From: Azoarcus sp.
GTDB lineage: Bacteria; Pseudomonadota; Gammaproteobacteria; Burkholderiales; Rhodocyclaceae
DNA length: 42,332 nt
Direction: 5' to 3'
Assembly (NCBI GenBank): GCA_013911595.1
Contig: JACESY010000008.1
Span: 1 to 42,332 of the forward strand
Shown here: piece after piece, positions 24,365-33,101 of the stretch
Numbering within the stretch: position 1 is the first letter of the stretch
How the letters are laid out: each line of letters opens with the position of its first letter
Program-made: the position numbers and the translations under genes
Notes under the pieces: model-generated
Told to the model about the DNA's origin: nothing
Database searches by the model: none
The model's input: the letters and a program-made list of their open reading frames with translations, nothing else

Positions 24365-27190
24365 ATGAACGCGATTACCAAGAACGAAGTGGCCCAGTCG
24401 GAAGCAGCGATGGTCACCTTCACGCTCAATGGCCGCGAAGTGAGCGGCCGCGAAGACGAGACCATTCTCGACGTCGCCAAGCGCGAGGGCATCCCCGTCC
24501 CGCACCTGTGCTACATGGACGGGCTCGAAGCGGTCGGCAACTGCCGCTCCTGCATGGTGGAAATCGAGGGCGAGCGTGTGCTCGCACCCTCGTGCTGCCG
24601 TCACCCGTCGAACAACATGAAGGTCGTGACCGACAGCGAGCGTGCCGTCAAGTCGCAGAAGCTGGTGCTCGAACTGCTGCAGTCGGACATGCCCGAAGCC
24701 GAGTACACGCGCCACAACGAAGTCGATTTCTGGTCGCAGAAGCTGGGCGTGGGCAAGCCGCGCTTCGCGCCGCGCGAACAGCCGGCAATGGACCTGTCTC
24801 ACCCGGCCATCGCGGTGAACCTGGATGCCTGCATCCAGTGCACGCGCTGCCTGCGCGCCTGCCGCGACGAGCAGGTCAATGACGTCATCGGTCTGGCCTT
24901 CCGCGGCAACCACGCCAAGATCGTCTTCGACATGGACGACCCCATGGGTGCGTCCACCTGCGTGGCCTGTGGCGAATGCGTACAGGCCTGCCCGACCGGT
25001 GCGCTGATGCCGGCGCGCGACGTTGCGCTGACCGTGCCCGACAAGCAGGTCGAGTCGGTGTGCCCGTTCTGCGGCGTAGGCTGCCAGCTCACGTACAACG
25101 TCAAGGACAACAAGATCATGTACGTCGAGGGTCGCGACGGCCCGGCCAACGAGAAGCGCCTGTGCGTCAAGGGTCGCTACGGCTTCGACTACGCCCACCA
25201 TCCGCAGCGCCTGACCAAGCCGCTGATCCGTCGTGAAGACGCGCCCAAGAGTGGCGACTTCCTGATGGATCCGGACAACGTCATGGATATCTTCCGCGAG
25301 GCGAGCTGGGAAGAGGCGCTGGAACTGGCTGGTGGCGGTCTGCGCAAGATCCGCGACGAGCACGGCAAGAAGTCGCTCGCAGGTTTTGGTTCGGCCAAGG
25401 GCTCGAACGAAGAGGCCTATCTGTTCCAGAAGCTGGTGCGTACCGGTTTCGGCTGCAACAACGTCGACCACTGCACGCGCCTGTGCCACGCCTCGTCGGT
25501 CGTGGCCCTGCTCGAGGGGATCGGTTCGGGTGCGGTGTCCAACCCGGTGATGGACGTGGCCAAGGCTGAGGTCGTGATCCTGATCGGCGCCAACCCGATC
25601 GTGAACCACCCGGTCGCAGCGAGCTGGATCAAGAACGCCACGAAGGCCGGCACCAAGCTGATCGTGATGGATCCGCGCCGTACCGACATCGCGCGCTATG
25701 CGCACCGCGTTCTGCAGTTCAAGCCCGACATGGACGTGCCGCTGCTCAACGCGATGATGAACGTGATCGTCACCGAAGGGCTGGTCGACAAGGACTTCAT
25801 CGCAAGCCGCACCAGCGGTTACGAGGAGATCGAGAAGAACGTCGCCGAGTACACGCCGGAGAAGATGGCCCCGATCTGCGGCATCGACGCCGAGACCATC
25901 CGCTATGTCGCGCGTATGTATGCCACCTCCAAGGCTTCGATGATCCTGTGGGGCATGGGCATTTCGCAGCACGTGCATGGCACGGACAATGCGCGCTGCC
26001 TGATCGCGCTGTCGCTGATGACCGGCCAGATCGGTAAGCCCGGTTCCGGCCTGCATCCGCTGCGTGGCCAGAACAACGTGCAGGGTGCATCCGACGCCGG
26101 CCTCATTCCGATGGTCTATCCGGACTACCAGAGCGTGGCCGATGCCGGGATTCGCTCGAAGTTCGCCAAGGCCTGGAACGTGTCGGAAGACTCGCTGGAT
26201 CCGAATCCGGGCCTGACCGTGGTCGAGATCATGCACGCCATCGACCGTGGCGAGATTCGCGGCATGTACGTGCAGGGCGAGAACCCGGCGATGTCGGACC
26301 CGGACGCCAATCACGCGCGTCACAGTCTCGCGTCGCTCGATCTGCTGGTCGTTCAGGACATCTTCCTGACCGAAACGGCTTACCTGGCCGACGTGATCCT
26401 GCCGGCCTCGGCCTTCCCCGAGAAGGACGGCACATTCACCAACACCGACCGACTGGTGCAGATGGGCCGTGCCGCCATCGACACCCCGGGCGAAGCGCGT
26501 CAGGACCTGTGGATCATTCAGGACATCGCCAACAAGCTCGGCTGCGGCTGGGACTACAAGCACGTCTCCGAGGTGTTCGACGAGATGCGCAAGACCATGC
26601 CGAGCATCGGTGGCATCACCTGGGATCGCCTGGAGCGTGAACACGCCGTGGTCTATCCGTGCGAGAAGGAAGGCGATCCGGGTGATCCGGTGGTCTTCGT
26701 CGACGACTTCCCGACCGAATCCGGGCGTGCGCGCTTCGTGCCGGCAGACATCATCCCGGCTGCCGAGCAGCCCGATGCGGAGTACCCGATGGTGCTGATC
26801 ACCGGTCGACAGCTCGAGCATTGGCACACGGGTTCGATGACGCGTCGCGCATCGATGCTCGATGCCATCGAGCCGGATCCGACTGCGCAGATCCACCCGC
26901 TCGACATGGCCGAGATGGGTGTCAATCCGGGCGATCTGGTGACGATCGAGTCGCGTCGCGGCAAGGTCTCCATGTGGGCGCGCGCCGACGAGGGCACGCC
27001 GCGTGGCGCGGTGTTCGTGGCCTTCGCGTACTACGAGGCGGCGATCAACACGCTGACCAACGCTGCGCTCGACCCCGCAGCCAAGATTCCCGAGTTCAAA
27101 TACTGCGCGGTGCGCATCACCTCGGGTGGTACGGAGCCGGTGCAGTCGAGCTACGGTGGCGGCAAGCTGCTCGAAGTCGCGCTCAACTGA
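24365..27190 (+). CDS. fdhA: Formate dehydrogenase, alpha (catalytic, molybdo/tungstopterin) subunit
   Basis: The 941-residue cytoplasmic enzyme oxidises formate to CO2. The N-terminal NuoG-like part binds [2Fe-2S] (C49, C60, C63, C77) and two ferredoxin [4Fe-4S] clusters (C156-x2-C159-x2-C162-x3-C166 and C199-x2-C202-x2-C205-x3-C209). The bis-pterin domain has a further [4Fe-4S] cluster (C233, C236, C240, C267). The metal ligand is Cys374 in H-C-T-R-L-C-H-A-S, followed by the catalytic His375, so this is not a selenoprotein. The C-terminus is the M-x-L-I-T-G-R pterin-binding domain. GAGGAACAGAG precedes the ATG. Mo versus W cannot be read from the sequence; the FDH1-like layout hints at W. 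It removes the formate released by FRC. Confidence 0.95.
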   Translation: MNAITKNEVAQSEAAMVTFTLNGREVSGREDETILDVAKREGIPVPHLCYMDGLEAVGNCRSCMVEIEGERVLAPSCCRHPSNNMKVVTDSERAVKSQKLVLELLQSDMPEAEYTRHNEVDFWSQKLGVGKPRFAPREQPAMDLSHPAIAVNLDACIQCTRCLRACRDEQVNDVIGLAFRGNHAKIVFDMDDPMGASTCVACGECVQACPTGALMPARDVALTVPDKQVESVCPFCGVGCQLTYNVKDNKIMYVEGRDGPANEKRLCVKGRYGFDYAHHPQRLTKPLIRREDAPKSGDFLMDPDNVMDIFREASWEEALELAGGGLRKIRDEHGKKSLAGFGSAKGSNEEAYLFQKLVRTGFGCNNVDHCTRLCHASSVVALLEGIGSGAVSNPVMDVAKAEVVILIGANPIVNHPVAASWIKNATKAGTKLIVMDPRRTDIARYAHRVLQFKPDMDVPLLNAMMNVIVTEGLVDKDFIASRTSGYEEIEKNVAEYTPEKMAPICGIDAETIRYVARMYATSKASMILWGMGISQHVHGTDNARCLIALSLMTGQIGKPGSGLHPLRGQNNVQGASDAGLIPMVYPDYQSVADAGIRSKFAKAWNVSEDSLDPNPGLTVVEIMHAIDRGEIRGMYVQGENPAMSDPDANHARHSLASLDLLVVQDIFLTETAYLADVILPASAFPEKDGTFTNTDRLVQMGRAAIDTPGEARQDLWIIQDIANKLGCGWDYKHVSEVFDEMRKTMPSIGGITWDRLEREHAVVYPCEKEGDPGDPVVFVDDFPTESGRARFVPADIIPAAEQPDAEYPMVLITGRQLEHWHTGSMTRRASMLDAIEPDPTAQIHPLDMAEMGVNPGDLVTIESRRGKVSMWARADEGTPRGAVFVAFAYYEAAINTLTNAALDPAAKIPEFKYCAVRITSGGTEPVQSSYGGGKLLEVALN

Positions 27191-27241
27191 TCGCGTCCTT
27201 TGCTGATCGACGGCCCGGGGTGACCCGGCCCGTTGAACAAA

Positions 27242-27273
27242 AAAAAAGCCCGGACCATGGTCCGGGCTTTTTT
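27242..27273. terminator. Bidirectional intrinsic terminator after fdhA
   Basis: A perfect 32-nt palindrome, six A, a GCCCGGACC arm, then its complement and six T, serves the convergent fdhA and quinone oxidoreductase genes. Confidence 0.93.
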
Positions 27274-27289
27274 GTCGTTGGCGTCGAAG

Positions 27290-28276
27290 TCAGGCGTCGG
27301 CGACGGTGAGCACGATCTTGCCGATGTGCTGGCTCGATTCCATCAGCTCGTGGGCCTTGGCTGCTTGTTCGAGCGGGAAGGTCTTGTAGACCACCGGCTT
27401 GATCTTGCCCTTGTCCATCAAGGGCCAGACGTGATCCTTGAGCTTTGCCGCGATGGCCGCCTTGAACTCGTCCGAGCGCGGACGCAGCGTCGAGCCGGTG
27501 ACGGTCAGGCGCCGGATCAGGATCGGGCCAAGCGGTACTTCGGCCTTGCCGCCGCCGAGCAGCGCGATGAACACCAGCCTGCCGTCGTTGGCCAGACACT
27601 TGATCTCGCGTGGGACGTAGTCACCGCCAACCATGTCGAGAATGACGTCTACGCCCTTGCCGCCGGTGGCCTGCTTGACCACGTCGACGAAGTCTTCGGT
27701 CTTGTAGTTGATGCCGATCTCGGCGCCCAGCGCGACGCATGCCTTGACCTTCTCGTCGCTGCCGGCCGTCGCGAACACGCGGTGACCGAGCGCATGCGCG
27801 ATCTGGATCGCCGTGACGCCGATACCCGACGTGCCGCCCTGAACGAGCAGGCTCTCGCCTTGAGAGAGCCTGCCGCGATCGAATACGTTGCTCCACACCG
27901 TGAAGCAGGTCTCCGGCAGGGATGCGGCTTCGACCGGTGAATATCCCTGAGGGATCGGCAGGCACTGGCCCGCGTGGGCCAGGCAGTACTCGGCGTAGCC
28001 GCCGCCGTGTACCAGCGCGCAGACCATGTCACCCTTCTTCAGTCCGGTGCCGCCCAGTTCGCCGTCGACGATTTCGCCGGCAACCTCAAGGCCGGGCAGG
28101 TCGGAGGCGCCCGGTGGTACCGGGTAACTGCCGGTTCGCTGCAGTACGTCGGGGCGGTTGACGCCGGCCGCATGTACGCGGATCAGGACTTCGCCCGCAC
28201 GAGGTTGCGGCACGGGTCGTTCGCAAAGCTGCAATACCTCGGGGGCACCGGGCTGGGTAATCTCGATGGCGCGCAT
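27290..28276 (-). CDS. NAD(P)H quinone oxidoreductase, zinc-free MDR family (PIG3/QorA-like)
   Basis: The 328-residue medium-chain reductase begins M-R-A-I-E-I-T and has A-A-G-V-N-R-P-D-x-L-Q-R-x-G-x-Y-P-x-P, the PIG3-like quinone reductase signature. P-G-L-E-V-A-G precedes the NADPH motif Q-G-G-T-S-G-I-G-x-T-A-I-Q, and G-A-x-x-x-I-N-Y-K-x-E-D-F follows. There are no structural or catalytic zinc Cys clusters. An AGGAGG box precedes ATG 28276. It lies on the opposite strand inside the oxalate region, with no operator on its side, so a pathway role is not indicated. Confidence 0.88.
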   Translation of the reverse strand: MRAIEITQPGAPEVLQLCERPVPQPRAGEVLIRVHAAGVNRPDVLQRTGSYPVPPGASDLPGLEVAGEIVDGELGGTGLKKGDMVCALVHGGGYAEYCLAHAGQCLPIPQGYSPVEAASLPETCFTVWSNVFDRGRLSQGESLLVQGGTSGIGVTAIQIAHALGHRVFATAGSDEKVKACVALGAEIGINYKTEDFVDVVKQATGGKGVDVILDMVGGDYVPREIKCLANDGRLVFIALLGGGKAEVPLGPILIRRLTVTGSTLRPRSDEFKAAIAAKLKDHVWPLMDKGKIKPVVYKTFPLEQAAKAHELMESSQHIGKIVLTVADA

Positions 28277-28707
28277 GAAGTGTCATCCTCCTGCTGTGGG
28301 TTCGGTGTCGCATCTCTGGCGACACGGGAAGCGCTTTTGTAGCGCCGAATGTGCGATTATACCGCCCCGGCCCGCGCGGCCTCGGGTTGCCCGGACGGCC
28401 GAAGTTGACGTGCCGGTTGCGCCCAAACTATGTTGAACGTTTGCAGTTGCGCGTTTTTTCAAGCGAATCAGCCTGCTGCTGCGCAGTCGCGGCATGCCTT
28501 CGACATGCGCGGTGTCCGTGATAGGTATAATCCGGACTTGTCAGATTCGCCCTGCTACGAACCACGTTTTATTGACCGACGTCATTGATGGTGTTCTGAC
28601 GCCATCGCTACCATGCGAGCCTTTGCGTCCGCATGACGGGCGAGGAGCGCGCGACCAGCGGCTCCGACAGGATTTCTGGCACAAGCTACGGGTAAGAGGA
28701 GAGTTCC
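28277..28707. other. 431-nt divergent intergenic region
   Basis: There is no convincing gene between the quinone oxidoreductase and the second frc. It contains a perfect TATAAT at 28526-28531 without a well-spaced -35, and the operator described separately at 28572. An open frame across 28494-28715 has no homology-like features and overlaps the regulatory sites. Confidence 0.5.
28572..28585. promoter_or_regulatory. Crp/Fnr-type operator upstream of the second frc (TTGAC-CGAC-GTCAT)
   Basis: Nine of ten arm positions match TTGAC-N4-GTCAA. TACCAT (28609-28614, four of six to -10) starts 23 nt after the site, the same spacing as at oxc and fdhB, and predicts a start near 28621 and a leader of about 87 nt. 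Confidence 0.6.
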
Positions 28708-29955
28708 ATGAGTAAAGCGCTGGAAGGCGTTCGCGTCCTAGATTTCACCCATGTTCAGTCTGGCCCGAGTTGCACGCAGCTGCTGGCGTGGTTCGGCGCG
28801 GACGTGATCAAGGTCGAGCGTCCCGGAGTGGGCGACGCGACCCGCGCGCAGTTGCGCGACATTCCGGGCGTGGACAGCCTCTATTTCACGATGCTCAACC
28901 ACAACAAGCGCTCGGTCACGCTCGATACCAAGAACCAGAAGGGCAAGGAAGTCCTCGAACGTCTGATCAAGCAGTGCGACGTGATGGTCGAGAACTTCGC
29001 CCCGGGCGCGCTCGATCGCATGGGTTTCACCTGGGAGCGCATCCAGGAACTCAACCCCAAGATGGTTCTCGCGTCGGTCAAAGGCTTCGGCCCCGGCCCG
29101 TACGAAGATTGCAAGGTCTATGAGAACGTCGCCCAGTGCACCGGTGGCTCGGCCTCGACCACCGGCTTCGAGGACGGCCCCCCGATGGTCACCGGCTCGC
29201 AGATCGGCGACAGCGGCACCGGCCTGCACCTTGCGCTGGGTGTGGTGACTGCGCTTTACCAGGCCAAGGTGACTGGCCAGGGGCAGAAGGTGCTCGCACC
29301 GATGCAGGACGCGGTACTCAACCTTTGCCGCGTCAAGCTGCGTGACCAGCAGCGCCTCGAGCGCACCGGCACCATGAAGGAGTATCCGCAGTACTCGAAC
29401 GGAAAGTTCGGCGATACCGTGCCGCGTGCGGGCAACGCTTCGGGTGGTGGTCAGCCGGGCTGGATTCTCAAGTGCAAGGGCTGGGAAACCGACAACAACG
29501 CCTATATCTACTTCATCACCCAGGCCGCGGTGTGGGCACCGATCTGCAAGATCATTGGCAAGGACGAGTGGATCGACGACCCGGAGTACGCGACGCCGGA
29601 AGCGCGCCTGCCCAAGCTCGAGTCGATCTTCGCGACCATCGAGGAGTGGACCAAGACCAAGACCAAGTTCGAGGCCATGGACATCCTCAACAAGTTCGAC
29701 ATCCCCTGTGGCCCGATTCTGTCGATGAAGGAAATCGCCTATGAGCCGTCGCTGCGTGCCACCGGCACCATCGTCGAAGTCGATCATCCGGAGCGCGGCA
29801 AGTATCTGACCGTCGGCAACCCGATCAAGCTCTCGGGCAGTCCCACCGAAGTGACCCGCTCGCCGCTGCTTGGGGAGCACACGGACGAGGTGCTTGCCCA
29901 GCTTGGCTACAGCGCCGACGAGATTCAGGCGATGCGCGCCGAGAAGGCGGTCTGA
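28708..29955 (+). CDS. frc: Formyl-CoA:oxalate CoA-transferase paralogue (second copy)
   Basis: The 415-residue class III CoA-transferase is clearly paralogous to the frc at 20563 along its whole length. The nucleophile is Asp168 in I-G-D-S-G-T-G, and Gln17 and Gln48 are kept. Differences lie near the active site: the glycine loop is S-G-G-G-Q-P instead of [14 protein letters not shown] replaces T-G-F-W-D-G-P-P, and G-A-A-L-G-D-S-N becomes G-S-Q-I-G-D-S-G. It could be a second FRC or prefer another CoA donor such as succinyl-CoA. A GAGGAGA box lies 7 nt before the ATG. It has its own operator and a hairpin after the stop. Confidence 0.9.
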   Translation: MSKALEGVRVLDFTHVQSGPSCTQLLAWFGADVIKVERPGVGDATRAQLRDIPGVDSLYFTMLNHNKRSVTLDTKNQKGKEVLERLIKQCDVMVENFAPGALDRMGFTWERIQELNPKMVLASVKGFGPGPYEDCKVYENVAQCTGGSASTTGFEDGPPMVTGSQIGDSGTGLHLALGVVTALYQAKVTGQGQKVLAPMQDAVLNLCRVKLRDQQRLERTGTMKEYPQYSNGKFGDTVPRAGNASGGGQPGWILKCKGWETDNNAYIYFITQAAVWAPICKIIGKDEWIDDPEYATPEARLPKLESIFATIEEWTKTKTKFEAMDILNKFDIPCGPILSMKEIAYEPSLRATGTIVEVDHPERGKYLTVGNPIKLSGSPTEVTRSPLLGEHTDEVLAQLGYSADEIQAMRAEKAV

Positions 29956-29982
29956 GGACCTCCTTGCAGCTTGTTCCGAATC

Positions 29983-30019
29983 CCGGCCCGGCGCGCCCGC
30001 AAGCGTTACGCCGGGCCGG
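29983..30019 (+). terminator. Hairpin after the second frc
   Basis: An 11-bp GC stem CCGGCCCGGCG / CGCCGGGCCGG with a 15-nt loop and no T-run. It is a probable 3' end or weak terminator. Confidence 0.5.
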
Positions 30020-30125
30020 TGTGTGTCCGGAGCCCGTCGGCGGTTTCGGAGCGCATGCGATAATCGCCCCCTGGCGACGCCCGGACAGGCCCGCACGATT
30101 TTGTTGAACTGCAACCGGACCGACC

Positions 30126-30437
30126 ATGGATCATCACGAATTCGTCGAAGCTTACAAGAACGACACGCTCAACGCCTTCGTGTCGCAGAAGGTCGCCGCG
30201 GACTATCTCTCCCGCCGGCTGTGGCTCCCGCTGATCAGACTACCGATGGTCGGTGGTGCCGTCGCGCTGGCCCTGATCGGCTGGCTGATCACCGGCATCA
30301 TCCTCTTCGTGCTGGCCTTTGCCATTCCTCACCTGATCAAGAAGAATTCCGTCGCGATCGTGATGTATCAGGCGCTGCACGACGCGGAGACCTATCACGA
30401 CCTGCGTGAATCGGGCGTGCTCGAAGTATACGAATGA
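30126..30437 (+). CDS. Small membrane protein of unknown function
   Basis: The product has 103 residues. A charged N-terminus (D-H-H-E-F-V-E-A-Y) precedes a hydrophobic block at about 33-70 (L-W-L-P-L-I-R then V-G-G-A-V-A-L-A-L-I-G-W-L and I-L-F-V-L-A-F-A-I-P), enough for one long or two short TM helices. An acidic C-terminal tail follows. I recognise no family. The gene ends 37 nt before the P-loop protein's proposed start and may be cotranscribed with it. The start codon lacks a clear ribosome-binding site, so the N-terminus is provisional. Confidence 0.65.
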   Translation: MDHHEFVEAYKNDTLNAFVSQKVAADYLSRRLWLPLIRLPMVGGAVALALIGWLITGIILFVLAFAIPHLIKKNSVAIVMYQALHDAETYHDLRESGVLEVYE

Positions 30438-30474
30438 GCGCCCCGGGTCCTCTACGCAGCCGCGGGATTGGCCC

Positions 30475-32295
30475 GTGAGTGGCGAGAAGCGTGGTTTCGC
30501 GACCTGCCCTCCGGCAGAAGAGGGCTCCGGCCCGTGGAACCCCGGACTCGGTCCGGAGTTGCCGCGTCACCTGCTGCCGCTGTCGACCATCTTCCGACCC
30601 GAAAACGTCTTCAACAGCGTCGAGCACGCACACGAGGCGCGTGACTTTACCGGCCTTGAACTGCAGGAGCTGGTTGTGTTCCGCCCGCAGCGCCTCGTGC
30701 TGCATGAATTGCTCATCCGCATCACATCCGATCTGTCGGTGCCCGCCGGGAGTCTGTACGAAGAACTCGGCATCAACTTCCGCAAGATGGCCGATTGCAT
30801 CGATCAGGGCTGGATCGCTCCGCGCATGGAAGACATCGTCGGCGAGTACGAGCGCATGCGCGCGGAACTCGAGACCTTCATCGACGAAGAACTGGGCGCC
30901 ACGATCTTTCGCCCTGCTCCCGCAGAGCCGGAGCGTGGCGGTTTGTGGGCGGGCGTGTCCCGTCTGTTCGGCCGCGGCGAGGCAGCAGTGGAGGCCGACG
31001 ATGCCGGTCCTGAACACGAGGAGCGGGTGCGGCGCGAATGGGGGCGCAAGGCCTGTGCCGAAGGCGACCCGATGCGGCGCGCGGCGTACCGGGCCCTGTC
31101 GCGCGCAGTCTCGGCGATGCACATCAAGCACGGACGCATGTGGGCCGATCGCGATGTGCTGACCCGGCTGGCCGTCGGCATGGCAGCCAATGACTATTGC
31201 AGCGAGGCGATCGGCCGGCTGATCGAGCCGTGGATCGAGGATGCCGCGACGCAGCTCGGCTACGTGCGCCTGCCCGCTCAGGCGCGCCCGATCGTGCTAA
31301 ACACCAAGGGTGCGTCGGCATCGGGCAAGAGCACGCTGCGCCCGATGCAGGAACGTCTCGTCGATCGCATTGGCGAGCGTTGGGTGGATTTCGCGCTGAT
31401 CAGCCCCGACATCTGGCGCAAATACCTGCTCGACTACGCCTCTCTGGGCCAGGCCTATATGTATGCCGGTGCGCTCACCGGGATCGAACTCGAGATCATC
31501 GACCACAAGCTGGACCGCTACATGGCGCGCAAGGCCGAGGGTGGCGAGATGTCGCATCTGCTCATCGACCGCTTTCGTTTCGACAGCTTCGCGCTCGATT
31601 CCGATCAGGCGGGCAGCAACCTGCTCACGCGCTTCGGCCACCTGATCTACATCTTCTTCATGATCACGCCCCCGCACGAGACGGTCGAACGCGCCTGGCT
31701 GCGCGGTCTGCAGTTCGGGCGCTTCAAGTCGGTCGAGGATCTGCTGGCGCACAACATCGAGGCCTATTCGGGCATGCCCGAGATCTTCTTTACATGGGCT
31801 CTGCGCACGACCAAGTCGGTGCATTACGAGTTTCTCGACAACAGCGTTCCCAAGGGCGAGACCCCGCAGACCGTGGCCTTCGGTTGGAACGGCGACATGA
31901 ACGTGCTCGACGTAAAGGGCCTGGTGGACGTCGAGCGCTATCGCAAGATCAACGTGCACGCCGGCTGCCCGGAGGCGGTCTATCCGCCGCCCGAACAGAT
32001 GGCGGTCGAACAGAACACGCTGTTCCTGTTGCAGTGCATTCGTCGCATCCCTAACGTCAATTTCGTGCATCGCGCGAGCGGCCGCATCTATGCGCGTTTC
32101 GAGGCGGCCAAGCTGGCCTGGGTCGATGCAGCAATGCTCGAGTCGGCGTTCGAGCAGCCCGAGGTGCGAGAAGCGCTGACCGCCGTCGCCCCGGAAATCG
32201 TGACCCGACCGCGCGACGATCCCGCCGCCGCGCAGCAGCAGCGCGAAGCCCTGCAGGCGGCGCGCTTCCATACGCTGGGGCGGTGGGGCGAGTAA
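30475..32295 (+). CDS. Large uncharacterised P-loop protein with zeta-toxin-like kinase features
   Basis: The product has 606 residues from the GTG at 30475; a GTG at 30406 would overlap the upstream gene by 32 nt. The N-terminal 270 residues are mostly helical and match nothing I know. A Walker A motif G-A-S-A-S-G-K-S-T lies at about 279-287. It is followed by F-A-L-I-S-P-D-I-W-R-K-Y-L-L-D-Y, which recalls the phosphotransfer region of zeta-toxin/polynucleotide-kinase-like proteins, then L-I-D-R-F-R-F-D. I saw no antitoxin gene. Function is unknown, and a small-molecule or nucleotide-sugar kinase is only one possibility. It sits between the second frc and the DsbA-fold gene. Confidence 0.75.
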   Translation: MSGEKRGFATCPPAEEGSGPWNPGLGPELPRHLLPLSTIFRPENVFNSVEHAHEARDFTGLELQELVVFRPQRLVLHELLIRITSDLSVPAGSLYEELGINFRKMADCIDQGWIAPRMEDIVGEYERMRAELETFIDEELGATIFRPAPAEPERGGLWAGVSRLFGRGEAAVEADDAGPEHEERVRREWGRKACAEGDPMRRAAYRALSRAVSAMHIKHGRMWADRDVLTRLAVGMAANDYCSEAIGRLIEPWIEDAATQLGYVRLPAQARPIVLNTKGASASGKSTLRPMQERLVDRIGERWVDFALISPDIWRKYLLDYASLGQAYMYAGALTGIELEIIDHKLDRYMARKAEGGEMSHLLIDRFRFDSFALDSDQAGSNLLTRFGHLIYIFFMITPPHETVERAWLRGLQFGRFKSVEDLLAHNIEAYSGMPEIFFTWALRTTKSVHYEFLDNSVPKGETPQTVAFGWNGDMNVLDVKGLVDVERYRKINVHAGCPEAVYPPPEQMAVEQNTLFLLQCIRRIPNVNFVHRASGRIYARFEAAKLAWVDAAMLESAFEQPEVREALTAVAPEIVTRPRDDPAAAQQQREALQAARFHTLGRWGE

Positions 32296-32385
32296 TCGAA
32301 CTTTTTCGCCGGCGCTGGTCCTAGGGCCTGTGATTCGGCCCGAAGGCGGGCCGCGCAGCGACGGTCATGACAATCCGGAGAAGCA

Positions 32386-33069
32386 ATGAAGCAGTTCTCG
32401 ATCGAAATTTATTCCGACATCGTGTGCCCCTGGTGCTACGTCGGCAAGCGCTACATCGACAAGGCGCTCGAGCACTACCGCCGACTGTATGCAAAAGAGC
32501 GCCAGCCCGAGGTTTCGTGGCTGCCGTTCCAGTTGCACGCCGCGCTGCCGCGCGAGGGCGTCGATCGCAAGGAGTATCTCAAGCGCCGCTATCCGGGCAA
32601 GGCCAACGACCCGACGATGTTCGCCGATGCTGAACGGGCTGGTCGGCAGATGGGCATCGAGTATCGCTTCGACCGTATCGAGGTCCAGCCGAATACGCTC
32701 GACGCCCATCGTCTGCTGCGTTTTGCTGAACGCGCCGGATTGCGCGAAACGCTCGCCGAGCCGCTCTACCGTGCCTATTTCATCGAGGGCCGCAACCTGT
32801 CGAGTCACGATGAACTGATCGCCATCGGTGGTGAGTGCGGACTCGAGGTCGAAGCCCTGCGTGCGTATCTCGACAGCGATGTCGACGTCGACTGGGTGCA
32901 GTCGGTCGACGCCCGGGCAAAGGGCCTCGGAATCACCACCGTACCCTTCATCGTTCTCAACGGCCGACGCGGCATGTCGGGTAATACGCAGCCGGCGCGC
33001 ATCCTCGAAGCCTTTGAATGGGCGCGGCGTGACTATGCGCGTCCGAAATGGTTGCCGTCGTTCTTCTAG
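32386..33069 (+). CDS. DsbA-family oxidoreductase, FrnE-like (cytoplasmic)
   Basis: The 227-residue thioredoxin-fold protein has the active site C-P-W-C in S-D-I-V-C-P-W-C-Y-V-G-K-R, the usual FrnE/2-hydroxychromene-isomerase-like start. It also has P-F-Q-L, N-T-x-x-A-H-R-L, A-Y-F-x-E-G-R-x-L-S and the cis-Pro motif G-I-T-T-V-P-F-I-V. No signal peptide is present, so it acts in the cytoplasm, probably in thiol-disulfide exchange or polyketide-like isomerisation. The exact substrate is not known. A hairpin follows the stop. Confidence 0.88.
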   Translation: MKQFSIEIYSDIVCPWCYVGKRYIDKALEHYRRLYAKERQPEVSWLPFQLHAALPREGVDRKEYLKRRYPGKANDPTMFADAERAGRQMGIEYRFDRIEVQPNTLDAHRLLRFAERAGLRETLAEPLYRAYFIEGRNLSSHDELIAIGGECGLEVEALRAYLDSDVDVDWVQSVDARAKGLGITTVPFIVLNGRRGMSGNTQPARILEAFEWARRDYARPKWLPSFF

Positions 33070-33075
33070 CCAGGA

Positions 33076-33101
33076 TGGCGAGCGGTGTTCCCCGCTCGCC
33101 A
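33076..33101 (+). terminator. Hairpin after the FrnE-like gene
   Basis: A 10-bp stem TGGCGAGCGG / CCGCTCGCCA with a 6-nt loop is followed after a few bases by a T-rich stretch (CGCTTTCTTT). It is a likely terminator. Confidence 0.6.

Noticed and set aside
25484..25490. Selenocysteine at the formate dehydrogenase active site
   Set aside because: The ligand codon is TGC (Cys374), not TGA, and no in-frame stop is present.
22576..26896. Long minus-strand open frames opposite both formate dehydrogenase genes
   Set aside because: Same antisense artefact of GC-rich third positions; compositionally odd His/Arg/Val-rich translations without motifs.
28526..28531. Perfect TATAAT upstream of the second frc
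   Set aside because: No -35 at 16-18 nt; TCGACA lies 20 nt away. It could be a second promoter, but the operator-linked -10 is preferred.
28494..28715. Open frame of 73 codons in front of the second frc
   Set aside because: It crosses the operator and promoter, overlaps the frc start and has no protein-like features.
30475..32295. Classical toxin-antitoxin module for the zeta-like protein
   Set aside because: The protein is far longer than known zeta toxins and the small upstream gene is a membrane protein, not an epsilon-like antitoxin.
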